Source: JAEUJM01 sp964635055
GTDB lineage: Bacteria; Actinomycetota; Acidimicrobiia; Acidimicrobiales; DATDAH01
Assembly: GCA_964635055.1 (NCBI GenBank)
Contig: CAZWMT010000013.1
Coordinates: forward strand, 1-64,000
Reading direction: 5' to 3'
DNA length: 64,000 nt
The notes beneath the pieces were generated by a model. It did not search any database, was not told the origin of the DNA, and saw only the letters and a program-made list of their open reading frames with translations. This document shows, one piece after another, positions 57,033-64,000 of this stretch (position 1 is its first letter; the number at the start of each line of letters is the position of its first letter). The translations under genes were made by a program, and so were the position numbers.

Positions 57033-57461
57033 TCAGTCGTCGCCGGGCGCCGGCACCACCAGGACCGGGACCGTCGAGCGATGGAGCAGCTTGTAGGCGG
57101 TCGAGCCCAGCAGGGCGCCGACCACGGGGCTCTCCCCTCTCGTGCCGACCACGATTATCGAGGCGCCCCGCTGCTCGGCCACGTCGATGAGGGCGTCGGC
57201 CGGCAGCTCCTCGATCTCCACCGACGTGGCGGTGACGCCGGTGCCCTCGAGCGCGGCCATGGCCTCGGCGATGCGCTCGCGGCCCATCTGCTCGATGAGG
57301 TCACGCTGGTAGCCGACCGGGCCGCCGGCGCGCATCGACGGAGGCTCGTAGCCGAACACCACCGCGATGCCGTCGCCGGTCGCCTTGGCCAGCTCGACCG
57401 CCTTTGCCAGTGCGGCCTTGGCGCAGGCCGATCCGTCGTAGCCCACGATCATCTCGGCCAT
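57033..57461 (-). CDS. Universal stress protein (UspA family)
   Basis: A 142-residue Usp-domain protein. The nucleotide-binding motif GTRGESPVVGALLGSTAYKLLHRS (G-2x-G-9x-G-S/T type) near the C-terminus is intact, so it is the ATP-binding kind; the N-terminal strand MIVGYDGSACAKAAL carries the conserved Asp. It starts one base after the stop of the APC permease gene upstream on the same strand, so it is probably a small regulator or stabiliser of that transporter, a common arrangement. The function of such pairs is not established. Confidence 0.92.
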   Translation of the reverse strand: MAEMIVGYDGSACAKAALAKAVELAKATGDGIAVVFGYEPPSMRAGGPVGYQRDLIEQMGRERIAEAMAALEGTGVTATSVEIEELPADALIDVAEQRGASIIVVGTRGESPVVGALLGSTAYKLLHRSTVPVLVVPAPGDD

Positions 57462-57462
57462 G

Positions 57463-58995
57463 TCAGTCCTCCTCCACGATCAACGCACCTTCGGCGATGG
57501 CGTCGCCCCGGGCGACCTCGTCGGTCGGCGTCTCGGCCTTGCGGGCGAAGAACTCGGGCTCCTTGAGTCGCTGGGCGATCATGAGCGCCACGCCCACCAG
57601 CATGAACACGATCGCGATGACCACCGGCAGCCCGACGCCGAGCACTTCGTCGCCCGAGTCCGAGTTGGCCGGGTCCCAGTAGTCGATGACGGACTTCACC
57701 AGCACCCAGGTGAGCATCAGGCCGCCGAGCATCGGGAACAGGCCGATGTACACGAAGTTCTTGGCGCTGGTGAACAGGTGCTTGCGGTAGTAGACGACAC
57801 AGGCGAAGGCCGTCAGCCCGTAGTAGAAGGCGATCATCAGCCCGAGCGACAGCAACGAGTCGTTGAGGACGTCCTCGGACACGATGGTGAGCCCCACGTA
57901 CCAGACCACCGACAGGATGCCCATCCAGACGGTTGAGGTGGTGGGCGTGTAGAAGCGGGGGTGGATGCGGGCGAAGTACTTCGGCGCCGCGCCCTTGGCC
58001 GCCATCGACAGCGAGGTCCGGGTGGTGGGCAGGATCGTCGTCTGACAACTGGCCGCCGCGGAGGTCAGCACCGCGATGATCAGCAACTTGCCGAGCGTCG
58101 AGCCCATCACCTCGTTGGCGAGCACGGCGAGGACGTCGTCCTGGTCGGCCAGGCTCTCGACCCCGCCGAAGGCCATGGCCGCGATCGTGACCAGGATGTA
58201 GATGCCGACCAGCACCAGGGTGCTGATGATCGCGGCCTTGCCCGGCGTCTTCGAGGCGTCCTCGCTCTCCTCGTTGACCGTGACCGCCGAGTCCCAGCCC
58301 CAGTAGATGAACACCGCGAGCAGGACGCCGGTGACAAGGGCGCTGGTGCTCTGGATCTCGAAGGGGTTGAGCCAACTGAGCGACGGGTCGACCGATCCCT
58401 GGACGTCGCCGAAGTAGACACGCACCAGCGCGATCAGGGTGAAGAGCCCGAGGGCGACCAGCTCCATGCCGAGAAGGAAGTACTGGGTCTTGGCGGAGAC
58501 CTCGATGCCGATGTAGCAGATCCAGGTCACGATCACGATGAAGACGACGCCGAGCGTGGTGACCCAGAACGTGTCGGCCGCCAGGCCGTCGGCACCGAAG
58601 AGCAGGAACGTGTAGATGCCGGCGATCTGGGCGAGTGCCGCCATCACGATGACGTCGGCCACGATGATGGCCCACCCACCGAACCAGCCGGCGGTGGGCC
58701 CCATCGCCCGGGTGACCCACGAGAACGTGGTGCCGCAGTCGGGGTCGGCCCGGTTCAGGTAGTAGTACGACGCCGCAGTGAAGGCCATGGGGACGAACGC
58801 CACCCACATGATGGCGGCCGACTGGAAGCCCACCGCGGTGATGACAAATCCGAGCGTGGCGGCCAGGCTGTAGCCGGGAGCGGTCGACGCGACGCCGATC
58901 ACCACCGTGGAGAGCAAGCCGAGGGCTCCGCCCTTCAGTCCCTTCTCGCCGGCGCCCGAGCCGCCCTTCGGCTCCGCCAGCTTCGGATCCCCCAT
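57463..58995 (-). CDS. APC-superfamily amino acid permease
   Basis: A 510-residue transporter with about 12 helices. The first helix region GALGLLSTVVIGVASTAPGYSLAATLGFV and the TM6-8 phrase ALVTGVLLAVFIYWGWDSAVTVNEESEDASKTPG are typical of the glutamate/putrescine-type APC branch. The ATG at 58995 follows GAGGGCGAGG; longer upstream frames overlap the SnoaL gene and are not supported. The universal stress gene follows after 1 bp. It likely imports an amino acid or polyamine, complementing the Pot-type importer encoded nearby. Confidence 0.92.
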   Translation of the reverse strand: MGDPKLAEPKGGSGAGEKGLKGGALGLLSTVVIGVASTAPGYSLAATLGFVITAVGFQSAAIMWVAFVPMAFTAASYYYLNRADPDCGTTFSWVTRAMGPTAGWFGGWAIIVADVIVMAALAQIAGIYTFLLFGADGLAADTFWVTTLGVVFIVIVTWICYIGIEVSAKTQYFLLGMELVALGLFTLIALVRVYFGDVQGSVDPSLSWLNPFEIQSTSALVTGVLLAVFIYWGWDSAVTVNEESEDASKTPGKAAIISTLVLVGIYILVTIAAMAFGGVESLADQDDVLAVLANEVMGSTLGKLLIIAVLTSAAASCQTTILPTTRTSLSMAAKGAAPKYFARIHPRFYTPTTSTVWMGILSVVWYVGLTIVSEDVLNDSLLSLGLMIAFYYGLTAFACVVYYRKHLFTSAKNFVYIGLFPMLGGLMLTWVLVKSVIDYWDPANSDSGDEVLGVGLPVVIAIVFMLVGVALMIAQRLKEPEFFARKAETPTDEVARGDAIAEGALIVEED

Positions 58996-59037
58996 GCCTC
59001 GCCCTCCCGGCCCTTGCGTGAGCCGCCATGTTGATCG

Positions 59038-59095
59038 CGATTCACACGCGGCGCAAACGATCGGATCGCCGAATCCCCTCTCGGCGAGTGAATCG
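59038..59095. promoter_or_regulatory. Inverted repeats upstream of the APC permease
   Basis: CGATTCAC (59038-59045) and GTGAATCG (59088-59095) are inverted repeats 42 bp apart in the gap between the permease start and the SnoaL gene end, and CGCCGA/TCGGCG (59067-59072, 59081-59086) forms a small hairpin in between. It may be a regulator site plus the SnoaL operon terminator; both readings are weak. Confidence 0.25.
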
Positions 59096-59099
59096 GTGA

Positions 59100-59609
59100 C
59101 TACCCGCCCGACCTGGCGAGCATCTCCCGCAGCATCTCGGCGAAGCCCCCACCCTCCAGGTACACGGTGCGCTCGACCCGGCGAGCGAACCGCCAGTGGT
59201 CGCCGACCCGCAGGTACTCGTCGTCGTAGAAGCCACCCACGTCGAATATCTCCGACTCGCCCTTCCACTCGACCCCGTTGCGGTTGAACAGGTGGACCCG
59301 ACCCGTGGCCCGGTCGTCGGCGGTGAAGCGGATCTCGTGGGTGAGGATCGAGTGCATGGTCCACGTGAAGATGGCCATGGCGTCGGGCATCCACGCCCCG
59401 ACCTCGGCCGGCGTGCCCACGATGCCACCCGACGAGGCGTAGTCGATGCGGGCGTCGGGGGTGAACAGCGCCTCCCAGCGGCCCCAGTCGGCGTCGTCCA
59501 CGGCGTGGGCGTAGGCGATGGCCAGACCCTGGATGGCCAGTGTGTCGGCCACCCGCGCCGCGTCCGGCACCCGACCATCGCCCGAGGCCGGATTCGTCGT
59601 GTCGTCCAT
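59100..59609 (-). CDS. SnoaL-like/NTF2-fold protein
   Basis: A 169-residue NTF2-superfamily (SnoaL_4) protein. The helix DTLAIQGLAIAYAHAVDDADWGRWEALFTPDARIDYASSGG and the beta sheet from MHSILTHEIRFTADD to WRFARRVERTVYLEGGG match the fold; Tyr, Asp and His positions at the pocket (YAHAVDDADW, HSILTHE) are kept as in hydratases/isomerases of the family. It is the last gene of the minus operon after the phosphotriesterase-like enzyme (2-bp gap). A role as hydratase or dehydratase in ring or side-chain degradation is inferred from context. Confidence 0.87.
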   Translation of the reverse strand: MDDTTNPASGDGRVPDAARVADTLAIQGLAIAYAHAVDDADWGRWEALFTPDARIDYASSGGIVGTPAEVGAWMPDAMAIFTWTMHSILTHEIRFTADDRATGRVHLFNRNGVEWKGESEIFDVGGFYDDEYLRVGDHWRFARRVERTVYLEGGGFAEMLREMLARSGG

Positions 59610-59611
59610 GA

Positions 59612-60595
59612 TCAGTAGCCGCCCTTCGCGGTCGTGTCGAACAGTCGTCGGGGATTGGCCACCAGCATCTGGTCGATCTGGTCGTCGGTCACGCCCCGCG
59701 CGCGGAGCGCCGGCAGCACGTCGTCGGAGATGTGGGTGTAGTGCCAGTTGGGCAGCACCACCTCTTTGATGCCCTGGTCGAACCAGTCCATGAAGCAGGC
59801 CGCGTCGTGGGCCAGCACCATGCGATCGGCGTACCCCTGCTCGCACAGGTCGACCACCACCTGCACCCGTTGCTCGAACGAGGCGTAGGCGTCGATGCCG
59901 AAGCGGTCCATGCCGATCAACGAGCCCTTGTCCATGAGCTCGCGGAGGTAGTCGAGGTCGTCCGAGTCGCCGCTGTGGCCGATGACGACCCGGCTGAGGT
60001 CCACACCCTCCTCGGCGAACACGCGCTGCTGGTCGCGTCCCCGGTAGGTGGCGACATCGGTGTGGGTGGTGATGGGGACCCCGGTCTCGCGGTGGGCGCG
60101 CGCGCAGGCGCGCAGCACCCGCTCGACCCCCGGGGTGACGCCACCCTCGTCGGTGGCGCACTTGAGGATGGCCGCCTTCACGCCGGTGCCCGCGATCCCC
60201 TCGGTGATGTCGTTCACGAACAGGTCGACCATGGGCTCCGGGCCCTCGATCATCGCCCCGGGCCCGGGGCGCAGCCGGAAGAAGAACGGCAGGTCGTTGT
60301 AGGTGTACAGGCCCGTTGCCGCCACGATGTTCAGCTCGGTCTGCTCCGCGATCCGCTGTACCCGCGGGATGTACCGCCCGAGGCCGATCACCGTCGGGTC
60401 GACGATCGAGTCGATGCCCCGGGCCTTGAGCTCGTTCAGCTTCGCCACCGCGTCGGTGACCCGCTCCTCCTCGTCCCAGAACTCGGGGTGGTTCTGGAGT
60501 ATCTCGGGACTCAGGACGAACACGTGCTCGTGCATCAGGGTGGGCCCCAGCGCGGCCGTGGAGATGGGCCCACTGATCGTCTGGACGGTGCTCAT
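59612..60595 (-). CDS. Phosphotriesterase-like amidohydrolase (PLL/lactonase-type)
   Basis: A 327-residue TIM-barrel metalloenzyme of the phosphotriesterase-like group. The metal ligands are HxH at His22 and His24 (LMHEHVF), a carboxylated-Lys candidate in AAILKCATDEGG, His in TTHTDV, His in VIGHSGD and Asp in VLAHDAAC, the complete set of the family. Natural substrates of this group are often lactones. It starts at ATG 60595, overlapping the stop of the acyl-CoA dehydrogenase (ATGA). In the operon it could open a lactone formed after dehydrogenation and hydration; this is inference. Confidence 0.93.
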   Translation of the reverse strand: MSTVQTISGPISTAALGPTLMHEHVFVLSPEILQNHPEFWDEEERVTDAVAKLNELKARGIDSIVDPTVIGLGRYIPRVQRIAEQTELNIVAATGLYTYNDLPFFFRLRPGPGAMIEGPEPMVDLFVNDITEGIAGTGVKAAILKCATDEGGVTPGVERVLRACARAHRETGVPITTHTDVATYRGRDQQRVFAEEGVDLSRVVIGHSGDSDDLDYLRELMDKGSLIGMDRFGIDAYASFEQRVQVVVDLCEQGYADRMVLAHDAACFMDWFDQGIKEVVLPNWHYTHISDDVLPALRARGVTDDQIDQMLVANPRRLFDTTAKGGY

Positions 60596-62940
60596 GTGAC
60601 GTTCCTCTCGGTGCCCTGGTCGCGGGGTAGGCCGAGCAGGCGCTCGGCGATGACGTTGCGCTGGACCTCGCTGGTGCCGCCGGCGATGGTGAGGCAGCGG
60701 TTGCCGAGGAAGCCGGCGATCCAGATGGCGGCGTCGCCCTCGGCGGCGGCACCCTCGGGGCCGAGCAGGGCCAGGCCCGCCTCCTGCACCCGTTGCTCGT
60801 GCTCGACGCCGAGCAGCTTGCGCACGCTGGACTCGGGACCCGGCTCGGCGCCGGCCAGGGCCCGCAGGGTGGTGCGCAGGCCCAGGACGGCCAAGCTCTG
60901 GCCCTCGGCCAGCAGGCCGCCCACCTCGTCGAGGGCGACCGGGTCGATGCCGTCGGCGGCGGCCCGACCGGCGGCGCCGGCACCCTCGGCGCCCTCGGCT
61001 CCCTCGACGCCCTCGGCTCCCTCGATGCCCCCCGACCGGGCGTCGCTCTGCAGGAGCAGGCGCAGCACGTTCTCGACCCCAGGCCCGAACGTCGATCCGC
61101 TGCCCATCGACACCCGCTCGTTCTCGAGGGTCGTGCGGGCGGCGCGCCAACCGTCGTCGACCGCACCGACCACCGCATCGTCGGGCACGAACACGTCGTC
61201 GAGGAAGACCTCGTTGAACATCTCGTGGCCCGTGAGCTCGCGGAGGGGCCGGATCTCGAGGCCGCCGGTGGTCATGTCCACGATGAAGCAGGTGATCCCG
61301 TCGTGCTTCGGCTTCTCGGGGTCGGTGCGAGCCAGGCAGATGGCGAAGGCGGCCTGGTGGGCCAGCGTGGTCCACACCTTCTGGCCCGACAGCAGCCACC
61401 CGCCGTCGGTGCGCACCGCCCGGGTGGTGAGCGAGGCCAGATCGGAGCCGGCGCCGGGCTCGCTGAACATCTGGCACCACGAGATCTCGCCGCGCAGCGT
61501 GTCGGGGATCCAGCGCTCCTGCTGCTCGGGCGTGCCGTGGGCGATCAGCGTGGGCAGCACCCACGCTCCCACCTGCAGATGGGGACGGCGGAGCTTGGCC
61601 CCGGCGAACTCCTCGTCGATGACCAATTGCTCGACCGGCCCGGCGCCCCGGCCCCACGGCGGCGGCCAGTACGGCACCAGGTAGCCCGCGTCGGCCATGC
61701 GGGGCGTCCACTCCGAACGATCCGCCGCCTTGGTGGCGCGCACGAAGCGGCGGACCTCGTCGCGGATGGCGTCGTGACCGGCGGGAAGGTCGACGGCCAG
61801 CGTCCGCCGCACGCCTCGTGCGGCCAGGTCGGCCACCCGGCGGCGCCACGGGCTCGGACCCCCGATGAGCGCACGGACGCCCATCGCCCGTTTGAGGTAG
61901 AGGTGGGCGTCGTGCTCCCAGGTGAAGCCGATCCCACCGAGGACCTGGATGCAGTCCTTGGCCGCGCTCGCGCCGGCCTCGGGCACCAGGGCACCGGCCA
62001 CCGCCGCGGCCAGCGCCGCCTCGGTGCCTTCGTCGGCCTCCCGTGCGGCGTCCCACGCGGCGGCGCGGGCCTGCTCGAGCGAGAGCAGCAGATCGGCGCA
62101 GCGGTGCTTCACCGCCTGGAACTGGCCGATGGGCCGGCCGAACTGCTCGCGGACCTTGGCGTAGTCGGCCGCGGTGTCGAGGCACCACGCCGCCAGCCCC
62201 ACCGACTCGGCCGCCAGCAGCGTGACCGCCAGGTCGAGCACGTGTCTGCGGGTCAGGCCCACGAGGCCGGCATCGAGCGACAGCGCCACGCCGGCCGCGT
62301 CGATCCGGGCCACGCGGCGGGTGGGGTCGAGGCTCGGGAGCAGGGCCACGTCGAGGTCGGCCCGCTCGAGGAGGTACCACACCTCCGTGCCGTCGAGCAC
62401 CACTGGTGCGATCACCACGTCGGCGAAGCCGCCTCCGAGGACCGGACGCAGGGTGCCGCGGGCGTGGGGGTGCGCGGTGGCGACCGCCGAGGCACCGTCG
62501 GCACCGCCGCCGGCCGCGCCCGAGTCGGCAGCGCGGGTGGTCGATCCCGCGGTGAGCGCTCCCGCCGAGAACGCCACGGCTCCCCGGAGCGTGCCGTCCG
62601 CGAGCCCGGGCAGCCAGCGGGCCTGCTGGCCGGCGGTGCCGTGACGCTGGAGCAGCGCGCTGGCCAGGACGGTGGGCAGGAACGGGCCCGGGGCGCACCC
62701 CCGACCCAGCTCCTCGAGCACGACGGCCAGTTCGGCGATGCCGTAGCCCTCCCCGCCATAGGCCTCGTCCAGGTGCAGTCCCAACCAGCCGAGCCCGGCG
62801 AGGTCGTCCCAGAAGCCGGGCAGCGGCTCGTCGTCACGATCCAGCAGCCCTCGCGGCACCGCCGGCGGGCAGTGCGCGGCCACCCAACGGGACGCGGCGG
62901 CGTGCAGCGCGAGATGCTCGTCGGAGACGCCGAGGGGCAC
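60592..62940 (-). CDS. Fused two-domain acyl-CoA dehydrogenase (FadE34-like)
   Basis: A 782-residue natural fusion of two acyl-CoA dehydrogenase domains. The N-terminal half (~1-385) has LAVVLEELGRGCAPGP and FGRPIGQFQAVKHRCAD; the C-terminal half (~390-782) has CQMFSEPGAGSDLASL and the FAD-site GGTSEVQRNVIAERLLGLPRD. This matches the single-chain alpha/beta ACADs (ChsE3/FadE34) that dehydrogenate steroid side-chain CoA esters. A low-complexity linker of GAE repeats (IEGAEGVEGAEGAEG) interrupts the C-terminal domain. The ATG at 62940 is 12 bp after the ferredoxin stop. The expected electron acceptor, ETF, is not encoded here. Confidence 0.93.
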   Translation of the reverse strand: MPLGVSDEHLALHAAASRWVAAHCPPAVPRGLLDRDDEPLPGFWDDLAGLGWLGLHLDEAYGGEGYGIAELAVVLEELGRGCAPGPFLPTVLASALLQRHGTAGQQARWLPGLADGTLRGAVAFSAGALTAGSTTRAADSGAAGGGADGASAVATAHPHARGTLRPVLGGGFADVVIAPVVLDGTEVWYLLERADLDVALLPSLDPTRRVARIDAAGVALSLDAGLVGLTRRHVLDLAVTLLAAESVGLAAWCLDTAADYAKVREQFGRPIGQFQAVKHRCADLLLSLEQARAAAWDAAREADEGTEAALAAAVAGALVPEAGASAAKDCIQVLGGIGFTWEHDAHLYLKRAMGVRALIGGPSPWRRRVADLAARGVRRTLAVDLPAGHDAIRDEVRRFVRATKAADRSEWTPRMADAGYLVPYWPPPWGRGAGPVEQLVIDEEFAGAKLRRPHLQVGAWVLPTLIAHGTPEQQERWIPDTLRGEISWCQMFSEPGAGSDLASLTTRAVRTDGGWLLSGQKVWTTLAHQAAFAICLARTDPEKPKHDGITCFIVDMTTGGLEIRPLRELTGHEMFNEVFLDDVFVPDDAVVGAVDDGWRAARTTLENERVSMGSGSTFGPGVENVLRLLLQSDARSGGIEGAEGVEGAEGAEGAGAAGRAAADGIDPVALDEVGGLLAEGQSLAVLGLRTTLRALAGAEPGPESSVRKLLGVEHEQRVQEAGLALLGPEGAAAEGDAAIWIAGFLGNRCLTIAGGTSEVQRNVIAERLLGLPRDQGTERNVT
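60982..61026. repeat. 9-bp tandem repeats within the acyl-CoA dehydrogenase gene
   Basis: Five 9-bp units (consensus GCCCTCGGC / TCCCTCGAC) span 60982-61026 and encode the alternating EGA/EGV stretch in the fused dehydrogenase. In-frame repeats may vary in number between strains. Confidence 0.8.
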
Positions 62941-62952
62941 GGCTCCGCTCCG

Positions 62953-63159
62953 TCAGCCGTCGCCCAGGCGTAGGGCCTGGGTGGGGCAGCCCTCGACGGC
63001 GAGGCGGACCTTCTCGTCGTCGTCGGCCGCGGGGTCGAGCACCACGGCCTTCATCTCGTCGTCGAGGTCGAACGTGTGGGGCGCGTAGAACCCGCAGTTG
63101 CCCGAGCCCATGCAGCGATCGCGGTCGATCTGGATCGCACGTCCCCCCGAACCCGACAT
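62953..63159 (-). CDS. Small [3Fe-4S]-type ferredoxin
   Basis: A 68-residue ferredoxin with Cys16, Cys22 and Cys58 in C-X5-C ... CP order (RCMGSGNCGF and EGCPTQAL), the same class as the one at 8551. It leads the operon with the fused acyl-CoA dehydrogenase, the phosphotriesterase-like enzyme and SnoaL. The start ATG 63159 stands 7 nt after TAGGAT (leaderless pattern); ATG 63168 and GTG 63198 are in frame upstream but the former lies within the hexamer. It could supply electrons to an oxygenase elsewhere; a direct partner of the dehydrogenase is less likely. Confidence 0.9.
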   Translation of the reverse strand: MSGSGGRAIQIDRDRCMGSGNCGFYAPHTFDLDDEMKAVVLDPAADDDEKVRLAVEGCPTQALRLGDG

Positions 63160-63166
63160 CGGCGCC

Positions 63167-63172
63167 ATCCTA
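63167..63172 (-). promoter_or_regulatory. Leaderless -10 hexamer of the ferredoxin-led operon
   Basis: TAGGAT on the minus strand ends 7 nt before ATG 63159. Confidence 0.5.
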
Positions 63173-63189
63173 GGCGTGGCCTCCGGACC

Positions 63190-63215
63190 GCTGACCACGG
63201 CTGGACGTGGTCAGC
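63190..63215 (-). terminator. Hairpin at the end of the amidohydrolase gene
   Basis: GCTGACCACG (63190-63199) and CGTGGTCAGC (63206-63215) form a perfect 10-bp stem with a 6-nt loop. The stem includes the amidohydrolase stop codon (63213-63211), and the ferredoxin promoter follows, so it separates the two transcripts. Confidence 0.6.
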
Positions 63216-64000
63216 CGTCCTGCAGATGGAAGCGGTCGGCGAGGCGGTAGAAGGCGAGTGGGGTGTCCCAGAGGATCCGGGTGGTGGCGCCCGGCGTCAC
63301 CCCCTGCTCGCCGAGGTGGCCGACGAACGTGGTGGCCGCGTCCGGGAACAGGGCGTCGGGATGGGGGAAGTCGCTGGCCCAGAGGACGTGGTCGGCACCG
63401 ACGGTGGCCACCGCGTGACCCACCAGGGCGTCGTCGGCCTCGCTGGCGATGGCGCACTGGTCGGCGAAGGCCTGGCTCGGCCGGCGGGTGATCCCGGCGG
63501 TCGCTCCCCCTCGGGCCCACTCCCAGTGCTCGTCGAGGCGGTGCAGCCAGTAGGGCAGCCAGCCCGTGCCCGACTCGAGGAAGGCGACCCGCAGCGCCGG
63601 GTGGCGCTCCAGGGTGCCCTCCAGCAGCATCCCCGCCATCGTCGCCATCTGCTCCAGCGGGTGCGAGCAGGCGTGCTGGGCCACGAACGAGTCGTACCGG
63701 TCGGCGCCGATGGTGGGGCCCCGCAGGCCGAGTCCCTCGTGCACCGCGAGCACCACGCCCCGCTCGGCGAGCGTCGCGAACACCGGGTCGTGCTCGGGTG
63801 ACGACACCGGGCGCCCGTACACGTGGTTGGGCCGCACCAGCGCGGCGACGAGGCCGAGGTCGGCCGCGTGCTCGGCCTCCGCCACGGCGAGGCGCACGTC
63901 GGCCAGGGGCAGCAGGCCGACGCCGGCCAGACGGTCCGGTTCGTGCCCGCACCAGCCCGCGACCCACTCGTTGTACGCGCGGCAGGCGTCGGCCGACTCC
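63211..64000 (-). CDS. Amidohydrolase-family protein (amidohydrolase_2), 5' end cut by window edge
   Basis: The C-terminal ~262 residues of a TIM-barrel amidohydrolase_2 protein (decarboxylase/hydrolase group related to ACMSD). The frame continues to the window edge (ESADACRAYNEWVAGWCGHEPDRLAGVGLLPL), so the true start lies beyond 64000; a GTG at 63897 is internal. Seen motifs are LVRPNHVYGRPVSSPEHDP, AVHEGL, VAFLESGTGWLPYW with a metal-ligand region, and VLWASDFPHPDALFPD carrying the catalytic Asp. Substrates of the group include cyclic and aromatic acids. The stop is inside a hairpin. It may belong to a catabolic unit upstream outside the window. Confidence 0.9.
   Translation of the reverse strand, partial: ESADACRAYNEWVAGWCGHEPDRLAGVGLLPLADVRLAVAEAEHAADLGLVAALVRPNHVYGRPVSSPEHDPVFATLAERGVVLAVHEGLGLRGPTIGADRYDSFVAQHACSHPLEQMATMAGMLLEGTLERHPALRVAFLESGTGWLPYWLHRLDEHWEWARGGATAGITRRPSQAFADQCAIASEADDALVGHAVATVGADHVLWASDFPHPDALFPDAATTFVGHLGEQGVTPGATTRILWDTPLAFYRLADRFHLQDG

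Noticed and set aside
60477..60505. A CCAGAAC...GTTCTGG inverted repeat inside a coding region
   Set aside because: It lies within the phosphotriesterase-like gene, has short 7-bp arms and no link to gene ends; likely chance, unlike the palindromes at 5346 and 44379.
59612..62698. Treating the phosphotriesterase-like protein as a 1028-residue fusion with upstream sequence
   Set aside because: The upstream part is the out-of-frame shadow of the acyl-CoA dehydrogenase gene. The ATG at 60595 overlaps the dehydrogenase stop, and family homology begins right there.
1..64000. CRISPR arrays, tRNA/rRNA genes, insertion sequences, integrase sites
   Set aside because: No regularly spaced repeats of 25-40 bp, no transposase or integrase motifs and no recognisable tRNA or rRNA stretch were seen by eye. 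A tRNAscan or Rfam run would be decisive for small RNAs.

Overview
The window is a gene-dense, very GC-rich chromosomal segment of a free-living actinobacterium. The evidence is extreme G/C bias at third codon positions, many GTG starts, Tat lipoproteins, an F420-type LLM oxidoreductase, a WS/DGAT acyltransferase, MmpL/RND and KstR-like proteins, and many starts placed 6-9 nt after a TANNNT hexamer (leaderless transcription). The many acyl-CoA, thiolase-fold and DUF35 genes suggest an Acidimicrobiia-type heterotroph; that class assignment is inference. I see no rRNA, tRNA, CRISPR array, insertion sequence or phage gene. Both edges cut genes: an enoyl-CoA hydratase (left) and an amidohydrolase (right).

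Layout. 0-8.8 kb: crotonase, PfkB sugar/nucleoside kinase, aminopeptidase N plus metallophosphoesterase, a secreted protein, a YhhN lysoplasmalogenase-like protein, and a ferredoxin/ferredoxin-reductase pair. 8.8-16.6 kb: a PhoD phosphatase, then a minus-strand catabolic operon (Zn alcohol dehydrogenase, two DUF35 proteins, two cysteine-less thiolase-fold proteins), divergent from an acyl-CoA synthetase across a KstR-like operator. 16.6-24 kb: a PIN/Phd toxin-antitoxin pair, ABM monooxygenase, YihY membrane protein, a KstR-like TetR regulator, an esterase divergent from a WS/DGAT, and a tandem-cupredoxin lipoprotein. 24-35 kb: RND exporter, aquaporin, a thiolase-like/crotonase pair, MFS exporter, an unusual radical SAM protein with a C-terminal PAS-like domain, and an aldehyde dehydrogenase. 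35-39 kb: an LLM oxidoreductase facing a TauABC/SsuABC-type importer. 39-44 kb: an APC permease, a choline-kinase-like kinase and a dimethylglycine-dehydrogenase-like FAD/GcvT protein. 44-51 kb: a PepSY protein, a third thiolase/DUF35 pair, and a 1291-residue secreted glucose/sorbosone-dehydrogenase-type protein with duplicated NPCBM domains. 51-59 kb: a PotABCD-type importer with a class III aminotransferase, then a universal stress protein and an APC permease. 59-64 kb: a minus operon of 3Fe-4S ferredoxin, fused acyl-CoA dehydrogenase, phosphotriesterase-like hydrolase and SnoaL-like protein.

The main themes are import and oxidation of amines and organosulfonates (39-59 kb and 35-39 kb) and CoA-dependent breakdown of side chains of steroid-like or branched compounds (10-16, 27-30, 45-47 and 59-64 kb). 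Four thiolase-fold proteins without the usual nucleophilic cysteine, three of them beside DUF35 partners, together with a KstR-like regulator and a matching operator, suggest Ltp2/ChsH2-style aldolases working on a sterol-like substrate. This is a hypothesis from motif reading, with no database search behind it.
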